Assembly (NCBI RefSeq): GCF_003932715.1
Contig: NZ_CP020700.1
Coordinates: 1,572,501-1,636,500, forward strand
Length of the DNA stretch: 64,000 nucleotides
Direction: 5' to 3'
Source of the DNA: Streptomyces tsukubensis
GTDB taxonomy: Bacteria > Actinomycetota > Actinomycetes > Streptomycetales > Streptomycetaceae
Shown: piece after piece, positions 58,150 to 64,000 of the stretch
How positions within the stretch are numbered: position 1 is the stretch's first letter
How the letters are laid out: every line of letters starts with the position of its first letter
Program-made: the position numbers and the translations under genes
Notes under the pieces: generated by a model
The model's input: the letters and a program-made list of their open reading frames with translations, nothing else
Told to the model about the DNA's origin: nothing
Databases searched by the model: none

Positions 58150-59880
58150 ATGGAGGGCCGTAGGCGGGGCGGCGGGCTGCTGGTCGCGGGGACGACCTCG
58201 GACGCGGGCAAGAGCGTGGTCACCGCGGGCATCTGCCGCTGGCTGGCCCGGCAGGGCGTGAAGGTCGCGCCGTTCAAGGGGCAGAACATGTCCTTGAACT
58301 CGTTCGTGACCCGGGACGGCGCCGAGATCGGGCGGGCGCAGGCGATGCAGGCGCAGGCGGCGGGGGTCGAGCCCTCGGCGCTGATGAACCCGGTGCTGCT
58401 GAAACCGGGCGGCGACCGCACCAGCCAGGTGATGCTGCTGGGCAGACCGGTCGGCGAGATGAGCGCCCGGGGGTACTTCGGCCGTGCCGGGCGGCGCGAG
58501 GAGCTGCTGACCACGGTGCTGGACTGCCTGGACCAGTTGCGGAGCACGTACTCCGCCGTGATCTGCGAGGGCGCGGGCAGCCCGGCGGAAATCAACCTGC
58601 GCCGCACGGACCTGGTGAACATGGGCGTCGCCCGTGCGGCCGGGCTTCCGGTGCTGGTGGTGGGGGACATCGACCGCGGCGGGGTCTTCGCCTCCTTCTT
58701 CGGGACGACGGCCCTGCTGGAAGCGGCCGACCAGCGCCTGATCGCGGGCTATCTGGTCAACAAGTTCCGCGGGGACGTGGAGCTGCTGCGGCCCGGCCTC
58801 TCCATGCTGACATCGGTGACCGGGCGTCCGTTCTTCGGTGTCCTGCCGTACGCGCACGGGCTCGGCATCGACGAGGAGGACGGGCTCCGGGTGTCGCTGC
58901 GCGGGGCGGTGCGGGAGTCGATGGTGGCTCCGCCGGTCGGCGCCGAGATCCTGCGGGTCGCGGTCTGCGCGGTGCCGCTGATGTCCAATTTCACCGATGT
59001 CGACGCGCTCGCGGCCGAACCGGGCGTGGTGGTGCGGTTCGTGGACCGGCCCGAGGAGCTGGTGGACGCCGATCTGGTGATCGTGCCCGGCACCCGGGGC
59101 ACGGTGCGCGCGCTGGACTGGCTGCGCCGCCGCGGGCTGGCGGACGCGCTGGTGCGCCGGGCCGCCGAGGGGCGCCCGGTGCTGGGGATCTGCGGCGGCT
59201 TCCAGCTCCTCGGTGACCGCATCGACGACGAGGTGGAGTCCCGGGCCGGTGTCGTCGAGGGGCTGGGGCTGCTGCCGGTGCGGGTCAGGTTCGCGGCGGC
59301 CAAGACTCTGGCGAGGCCCAGCGGATCGGCGCTGGGCGAGCCCGTCGAGGGGTACGAGATCCACCACGGCGTCGCCGAGGTCCTCGGTGGTGAGCCGTTC
59401 CTGGACGGCTGCCGGGTCGGGGAGGTGTGGGGCACCCACTGGCACGGGTCGCTGGAGAGCGACGGTTTCCGGCGGGCGTTCCTGCGGCGGGTGGCCGAGG
59501 CGGCGGGGCGGCGGTTCGTGCCTGCTCCGGACACCTCGTTCGAGGCGCTGCGCGAGGAGCAGCTCGACCGGCTCGGCGATCTCATCGAGGAGCACGCGGA
59601 CACGGAAGCGCTCCGGCGGCTGATCGAGGACGGTCCACCGGCGGGTCTGCCGTTCGTGCCGCCGGGCGCCCCCGCCCCGGTGGCGGCACCCTCGGCGGCT
59701 GCTCCGGACGGCGAGGTGCCACCGGCTCCGGCAGGCGGGGTGCCACCGGCTCCGGACAACGGGGTATCGGAGGCTCCGGCCCGGGGCGGCGACGGACGGG
59801 AAACAGGGACGCCGGAGCGGACCCGGCAGACGCCTCCGGGGCTCGAAGGTGCCCCGGAGGGACAGGAAGGAGACGCATGA
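58150..59880 (+). CDS. cobQ: Cobyric acid synthase CobQ/CbiP
   Basis: A 576-residue glutamine-dependent amidase that amidates four side chains of the corrin ring. P-loop [20 protein letters not shown] and [14 protein letters not shown] form the N-terminal AdoCbi-amidating domain. The C-terminal class I GATase has the catalytic Cys in [12 protein letters not shown] and His in [15 protein letters not shown]. Residues about 500-576 are an extra Pro/Ala/Gly tail not needed by the family. The ATG at 58150 has AAGGAGG about 9 bases upstream. The stop overlaps the chelatase ATG (ATGA). Confidence 0.95.
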   Translation: MEGRRRGGGLLVAGTTSDAGKSVVTAGICRWLARQGVKVAPFKGQNMSLNSFVTRDGAEIGRAQAMQAQAAGVEPSALMNPVLLKPGGDRTSQVMLLGRPVGEMSARGYFGRAGRREELLTTVLDCLDQLRSTYSAVICEGAGSPAEINLRRTDLVNMGVARAAGLPVLVVGDIDRGGVFASFFGTTALLEAADQRLIAGYLVNKFRGDVELLRPGLSMLTSVTGRPFFGVLPYAHGLGIDEEDGLRVSLRGAVRESMVAPPVGAEILRVAVCAVPLMSNFTDVDALAAEPGVVVRFVDRPEELVDADLVIVPGTRGTVRALDWLRRRGLADALVRRAAEGRPVLGICGGFQLLGDRIDDEVESRAGVVEGLGLLPVRVRFAAAKTLARPSGSALGEPVEGYEIHHGVAEVLGGEPFLDGCRVGEVWGTHWHGSLESDGFRRAFLRRVAEAAGRRFVPAPDTSFEALREEQLDRLGDLIEEHADTEALRRLIEDGPPAGLPFVPPGAPAPVAAPSAAAPDGEVPPAPAGGVPPAPDNGVSEAPARGGDGRETGTPERTRQTPPGLEGAPEGQEGDA

Positions 59881-61988
59881 GCAGTACGACCTATCCGTTC
59901 ACGGCTCTGGTCGGCCAGGACGATCTGCGGCTCGCGCTGCTGCTGAACGCGGTGTCGCCGCGGGTCGGCGGGGTGCTGGTGCGCGGCGAGAAGGGAACCG
60001 CGAAGTCGACCGCGGTGCGGGCGCTGGCGGCGCTGCTGCCGGCGGTCGCGGTGGTGCCCGGCTGCCGGTTCTCCTGCGATCCGGGCGAGCCGGACACCGG
60101 CTGCCCGGACGGCCCGCACGAGACCGGTGCGGGCGGACAGCGGCCCGCCCGGATGGTGGAGCTGCCGGTCGGTGCCTCCGAGGACCGGCTGGTGGGCGCC
60201 CTCGACATGGAGCGGGCGCTGGCGGAGGGCGTGAAGTCCTTCGAACCCGGGCTGCTCGCCGACGCGCATCGCGGAATCCTCTACGTCGACGAGGTCAACC
60301 TCCTCCACGACCATCTGGTGGACGTGCTGCTGGACGCGGCCGCGATGGGCGCGTCGTACGTGGAGCGCGAGGGCGTTTCGGTGCGGCACGCGGCCCGGTT
60401 CCTCCTGGTGGGCACGATGAACCCGGAGGAGGGCGAGCTGCGGCCGCAGTTGCTGGACCGGTTCGGCCTGACCGTCGAGGTGTCGGCGTCCCGGGAGCCG
60501 GAACAGCGGGTGGAGGTCGTCCGGCGCAGGCTGGCCTTCGACGACGACCCGGTGGGCTTCGCGGCGCACTGGGCGGGCGAGGAGGACGTACTGCGGGACC
60601 GGGTCACGGCGGCCAGGGCGCTGCTGCCGCGGGTGCGGCTGGGCGACGGGGCGCTGCGGCAGATCGCGGCGACCTGTGCCGCGTTCGAGGTCGACGGGAT
60701 GCGGGCGGACATCGTGATGGCCCGCACGGCGACGGCGCTGGCGGCGTGGGCGGGCCGGGAGGACGTGCTGGCGGAGGACGTCCGGCAGGCGGCCCTGCTG
60801 GCGCTGCCGCACCGGCGGCGGCGCAATCCGTTCGACGCGCCCGGCATCGACGAGGACAGGCTCGACGAGACCCTGGAGCGGTTCGCGGATCCGGGCGAGC
60901 CGGACGGCGGTCGGGAACCCGACCCCGACCCCGACTCGGACTCGGACTCGGACTCGGACCCCGACCGGGACCCGGATCCGGACGGGGGCGGCGACGGTCC
61001 GGGGCCCGGGGGTCCGGGCGGTGGCGGCGGGCTTCCGCCGCAGCACGGGCCGGACGTACCGGGCACGCCCGACGCGCCGTTGGAAGGTGCTGCGTCCGGG
61101 GCGCCGGAGGCCGGTGACGGCGGACGGCCCTCCGGCGGCGGGGAGCAGCGGGCGGTGACGGCAGGTGAGCCGTTCCGGACGAAGCCGCTGACCGTGCCCG
61201 GGACGGGTGACGGGGCCGCGGGGCGCCGGTCGCGGGCGCGGGCCGAGCACGGCCGGACGACGGGGGCGCGCCGCCCCCGGGGCGGGCTCGGTCCGCTCCA
61301 TCTGGCCGCGACGATACGGGCGGCCGCGCCCCATCAGCGGACGCGTGGCCGCCGCGGGCCGGGGCTCGTGGTGCGGCGGGACGATCTGCGGCAGTCGGTC
61401 CGGGAGGGCCGGGAGTCCAATCTGGTGCTGTTCGTCGTGGACGCGTCCGGGTCGATGGCGGCCCGGCAGCGGATGGGTGCGGTCAAGGGTGCCGTGCTGT
61501 CGCTGCTGCTCGACGCCTATCAGCGCCGCGACAAGGTCGGGCTGATCACCTTCCGGGGCCGGGAGGCGGAGCTGGTGCTGCCGCCGACGTCGTCGGTGGA
61601 CGCGGCCGCGGCCCGGCTCGGCCTGCTGCCGACCGGAGGGCGGACCCCGCTGGCGGCGGGGCTGTTGAAGGCCCATGACGTGCTGCGGGTGGAGCGGATG
61701 CGTGATCCGTCGCGCCGTCCGCTGCTGGTCGTGGTCACCGACGGCCGGGCGACCGGCGGCCCGGAGCCGGTGGCGCTGGCTTCCCGGGCGGCGGGGCTGC
61801 ACGCCTCGGACGGCACGGCTTCGGTGGTGGTGGACTGCGAGTCCGGCCCGGTGAGGCTGGGGCTCGCGAACCGGCTCGCCGGGGAGCTGGGGGGCGTCGT
61901 GGTGACGCTCGACGGGCTCCGGGCCGAGGCGATAGCCGGTGTGGTGAAGGACGTTCGTACCGCAGGTGACAGCAGAAGGGCCGCGTGA
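59877..61988 (+). CDS. Fused AAA+/VWA chelatase (BchI-BchD / putative cobaltochelatase subunit)
   Basis: A 703-residue ATPase that powers metal insertion with a CobN-type subunit. AAA+ domain (about 1-330): Walker [19 protein letters not shown] Walker [19 protein letters not shown] sensor. A long acidic/Gly low-complexity linker (about 345-470, with [15 protein letters not shown]) follows, then a VWA domain (about 510-700) with [18 protein letters not shown] and TPLAAGL. Both BchI- and BchD-like parts in one protein is usual for actinobacterial cob clusters. Its CobN partner is not in the window. cobO follows 4 bases later. Confidence 0.93.
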   Translation: MSSTTYPFTALVGQDDLRLALLLNAVSPRVGGVLVRGEKGTAKSTAVRALAALLPAVAVVPGCRFSCDPGEPDTGCPDGPHETGAGGQRPARMVELPVGASEDRLVGALDMERALAEGVKSFEPGLLADAHRGILYVDEVNLLHDHLVDVLLDAAAMGASYVEREGVSVRHAARFLLVGTMNPEEGELRPQLLDRFGLTVEVSASREPEQRVEVVRRRLAFDDDPVGFAAHWAGEEDVLRDRVTAARALLPRVRLGDGALRQIAATCAAFEVDGMRADIVMARTATALAAWAGREDVLAEDVRQAALLALPHRRRRNPFDAPGIDEDRLDETLERFADPGEPDGGREPDPDPDSDSDSDSDPDRDPDPDGGGDGPGPGGPGGGGGLPPQHGPDVPGTPDAPLEGAASGAPEAGDGGRPSGGGEQRAVTAGEPFRTKPLTVPGTGDGAAGRRSRARAEHGRTTGARRPRGGLGPLHLAATIRAAAPHQRTRGRRGPGLVVRRDDLRQSVREGRESNLVLFVVDASGSMAARQRMGAVKGAVLSLLLDAYQRRDKVGLITFRGREAELVLPPTSSVDAAAARLGLLPTGGRTPLAAGLLKAHDVLRVERMRDPSRRPLLVVVTDGRATGGPEPVALASRAAGLHASDGTASVVVDCESGPVRLGLANRLAGELGGVVVTLDGLRAEAIAGVVKDVRTAGDSRRAA

Positions 61989-61992
61989 CCAT

Positions 61993-62592
61993 ATGCCGCA
62001 GGGACAGCCGTCCGTCGTTCCCGACGACGGGCTCACCACTCGCCAGCGCCGTAACCGGCCCCTGGTCTTCGTCCACACGGGACCGGGCAAGGGCAAGTCG
62101 ACGGCCGCGTTCGGGCTCGCGCTGCGGGCCTGGAACCAGGGCTGGCCGATCGGGGTGTTCCAGTTCGTCAAGTCGGCCAAGTGGAAGGTCGGCGAGGAGC
62201 GTGCGCTGACGGTCCTCGGGGCGTCCGGGGAGGGCGGCACGGTCGACTGGCACAAGATGGGCACGGGCTGGTCGTGGGTCCAGCGGGACCGGCAGCTCAG
62301 CAACGAGGAAGCGGCCCGTGAGGGCTGGGAGCAGGTCAAGCGGGACCTGGCGCGGGAGACGTACCGGCTGTACGTCCTGGACGAGTTCGCCTATCCGATG
62401 CACTGGGGGTGGGTGGATCCCGCGGAGGTGGTCGAGGTGCTGCGGGACCGGCCCGGCAACCAGCATGTGGTGATCACCGGTCGCAACGCCCCCGCGGAAC
62501 TGGTCGACTATGCCGATCTGGTCACCGAGATGGGCAAGGTCAAGCACCCGATGGACACGGGTCAGAAGGGGCAGCGGGGCATCGAGTGGTAG
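61993..62592 (+). CDS. cobO: Cob(I)yrinic acid a,c-diamide adenosyltransferase CobO/BtuR
   Basis: A 199-residue ATP:corrinoid adenosyltransferase (CobA/BtuR family). P-loop HTGPGKGKSTAAFGLALRA (about 36-54), GVFQFVKSAKWKVGEERAL and the C-terminal VVITGRNAPAELVDYADLVTEM and KGQRGIEW are diagnostic. The ATG at 61993 (MPQGQPS) was taken as start, with a GAAGGG upstream at a long spacing; a GTG at 61966 in frame is possible. Starts 4 bases after the chelatase and overlaps cobB by 7 bases. Confidence 0.94.
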   Translation: MPQGQPSVVPDDGLTTRQRRNRPLVFVHTGPGKGKSTAAFGLALRAWNQGWPIGVFQFVKSAKWKVGEERALTVLGASGEGGTVDWHKMGTGWSWVQRDRQLSNEEAAREGWEQVKRDLARETYRLYVLDEFAYPMHWGWVDPAEVVEVLRDRPGNQHVVITGRNAPAELVDYADLVTEMGKVKHPMDTGQKGQRGIEW

Positions 62593-64000
62593 CACGTCTC
62601 GTCGTCGCGGCCCCCTCGTCGGGCAGCGGCAAGACCACGGTGGCGACCGGGCTGATGGCCGCGTTCGCCGGGGCCGGGCTCGCGGTCTCGCCGCACAAGG
62701 TCGGTCCCGACTACATCGACCCCGGGTACCACGCCCTGGCCACCGGCCGGCCGGGCCGCAACCTCGACGCCTATCTGTGCGGCCCCGAGCTGGTCGAGCC
62801 GCTGTTCCGGCATGGCGCGGAGGGCTGCGATCTGGCCGTCGTGGAAGGCGTGATGGGCCTGTACGACGGGGCGTCGGGGCTCGGTGAGCTGGCGTCCACG
62901 GCCCAGGTCGCCAAGTTGCTGCGGGCGCCGGTGGTGCTGGTGGTGGACGCGTCCTCGCAGTCCCGGTCGGTGGCGGCGCTGGCGCACGGGTTCATCTCCT
63001 TCGACCCGGAGGTGCGGATCGGCGGGATCATCCTGAACAAGGTCGGCTCCCCGCGCCACGAGGAACTCCTGCGGGATGCGCTGGAGGCGGTGGGGGTGCC
63101 GGTGCTCGGGGCGCTGCCGCGGGGTGCCTCGGTGGCGACGCCGTCGCGGCATCTGGGCCTGGTGCCGACGGCGGAGCGCACCACGGAGGCCGTGGAGGCG
63201 GTGGCGGCCATGGCGGCCCTGGTGCGGGAGCACTGCGATCTGCCCGGGCTGCTGGCGCTGGCGCGTTCGGCCCCGGCGCTGAGCGCTCCGGCGTGGAGTC
63301 CGGTGCCGCAGCAGCGGACCGGGGTGGTTTCCGGGGTGCTCTCCGGAGTGGCTTCGGGGGCGGAGCCGACCGCGCTCCCCCGGGCCCGCGGCCGGGTCTC
63401 GCCCGATCTCACGGGCGCGGTGCCGGGCGGTGCGGGGGCCGCAGGACCCGCCGCGGGCGGCCCGGCGAGGGCGAGCCGCGCGGGGCGGGCAGCGGGGACC
63501 GGACCGGTGGTCGCGGTCGCGGGAGGTGTGGCGTTCACCTTCGGGTACACGGAGCACACGGAGCTGCTGCGGGCGTACGGCGCCGAGGTCGTCACGTTCG
63601 ACCCGGTACGGGACACCGCGCTGCCCGAGGGCACTGCGGGCATCGTCATCGGCGGCGGGTTCCCCGAGGTGTACGCGGAGGCGCTGTCCGCGAACGAGCC
63701 GATGCGCCGGGCGGTCGCGGAGTTCGCCCGCGGCGGGGGGCCGGTCGCCGCCGAATGCGCGGGGCTGCTGTATCTGACGCGGTCCCTCGACGGGCTGCCG
63801 ATGTGCGGTGTGCTCGGCGCCGATGCGCGGATGACGCAGCGGCTGACGCTCGGCTACCGGGAAGCGGTCGCCGTCGGAGACAGTGTGCTGGCCGCCGCGG
63901 GGACCCGGATCCGGGGGCACGAGTTCCACCGGACCGTGGTCGAGCCGGGTACGGGTGCTTCGCCCGCCTGGGGGCTGCTCAGGCCCGAACGGCGGACCGA
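62586..64000 (+). CDS. cobB: Cobyrinate a,c-diamide synthase CobB/CbiA, 3' end cut by window
   Basis: A glutamine-dependent amidase of the a and c side chains of cobyrinic acid; 471 residues are in the window, without the C-terminus. GTG 62586 overlaps the cobO stop. N-terminal domain: P-loop LVVAAPSSGSGKTTVATGLM and VGPDYIDPGYH. C-terminal GATase: FTFGYTEHTELLRAYGAEVV, GGGFPEVYAEAL and the catalytic Cys in AAECAGLLYLTRSL. A roughly 65-residue Gly/Ala/Pro linker between the domains (about 235-300) is longer than usual. Last gene visible of the cob operon. Confidence 0.94.
   Translation, partial: MVARLVVAAPSSGSGKTTVATGLMAAFAGAGLAVSPHKVGPDYIDPGYHALATGRPGRNLDAYLCGPELVEPLFRHGAEGCDLAVVEGVMGLYDGASGLGELASTAQVAKLLRAPVVLVVDASSQSRSVAALAHGFISFDPEVRIGGIILNKVGSPRHEELLRDALEAVGVPVLGALPRGASVATPSRHLGLVPTAERTTEAVEAVAAMAALVREHCDLPGLLALARSAPALSAPAWSPVPQQRTGVVSGVLSGVASGAEPTALPRARGRVSPDLTGAVPGGAGAAGPAAGGPARASRAGRAAGTGPVVAVAGGVAFTFGYTEHTELLRAYGAEVVTFDPVRDTALPEGTAGIVIGGGFPEVYAEALSANEPMRRAVAEFARGGGPVAAECAGLLYLTRSLDGLPMCGVLGADARMTQRLTLGYREAVAVGDSVLAAAGTRIRGHEFHRTVVEPGTGASPAWGLLRPERRT

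Noticed and set aside
58749..62339. Long minus-strand open frame of about 1200 codons opposite the cob genes
   Set aside because: Shadow frame caused by high third-position GC; Arg/Pro/His/Gln-rich composition, no domain, and the plus strand has recognised cob genes there.
1..64000. Mobile element, prophage or biosynthetic gene cluster
   Set aside because: No transposase, integrase, terminal repeats, PKS/NRPS or tailoring genes; gene content is core housekeeping and developmental.

Overview
The window is a stretch of linear-chromosome core from a streptomycete. GC is very high throughout and codons are strongly G/C-ending. GTG and TTG starts are common, and the developmental genes are Streptomyces-type: a Cys-less short chaplin (ChpE type), a SpoOM protein, a 73-residue GATC-binding Gbn protein, the Asp23/AmaP locus and a streptophobe-family membrane protein. 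From memory, the gene order resembles the S. coelicolor region around chpE, serB, fabI/fabG, tyrS, moaA, gbn, pit and the cob genes. No IS element, prophage, CRISPR array or large biosynthetic cluster is visible. About 65 genes fill nearly all of the sequence.

Layout. 1-12 kb: a DNA glycosylase cut by the left edge, SpoOM, a PEBP protein, an HNH nuclease, a TSUP exporter, an NfeD/SPFH pair, an ABC ATPase, chaplin E, a GAF histidine kinase with its NarL-type regulator, an SDR and a secreted lytic transglycosylase. 12-21 kb: a giant FHA-ABC half exporter, a streptophobe protein, serB, SixA, small membrane proteins, a CynX/NimT MFS exporter and a divergent GntR regulator. 21-34 kb: the fatty-acid reductases fabG-fabI, the tldD-pmbA protease pair, tyrS, small conserved proteins, moaA, a DUF485/SSS acetate-type symporter pair and a secreted subtilase. 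35-43 kb: a coupled sterol-desaturase-family hydroxylase and lysoplasmalogenase, a VIT1 transporter, a DEDDh-BRCT exonuclease, SURF1, a GH15 enzyme and an SDR without its usual catalytic residues. 43-47 kb: a five-gene Asp23/AmaP operon with a divergent Asp23-like protein. 47-54.5 kb: an enoyl-CoA hydratase, gbn, an ABC-F protein with a tiny upstream ORF, a large unknown protein, a hydrolase and a class II aldolase. 54.7-64 kb: a PHO-box-preceded phosphate transporter operon, a periodic GATC array, a strong terminator, a cobalamin riboswitch, a Ser-rich small ORF and cobD, cobQ, a chelatase, cobO and cobB (cut by the right edge).

How the genes work together. Several groups are tightly coupled by ATGA or GTGA overlaps or few-base gaps: DUF485-SSS, hydroxylase-lysoplasmalogenase, the Asp23 operon, fabG-fabI, MFS-small protein and cobQ-chelatase-cobO-cobB. 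Convergent genes are repeatedly separated by long perfect palindromes that look like bidirectional terminators. Several genes have a TANNNT hexamer 6-8 bases before the start codon, which suggests leaderless mRNAs. The most unusual items are (i) the last codons plus stop of tldD, repeated twice more downstream with a 92-bp period; (ii) a GATC array with about 21.5-bp spacing in front of the cobalamin riboswitch, in a genome region that also encodes the GATC-binding protein Gbn; (iii) a locus with about six Asp23-like modules in five proteins; and (iv) a putative ether-lipid-degrading gene pair. Coordinates and starts were judged by eye, and functional names rest on recognised motifs, not on database searches.
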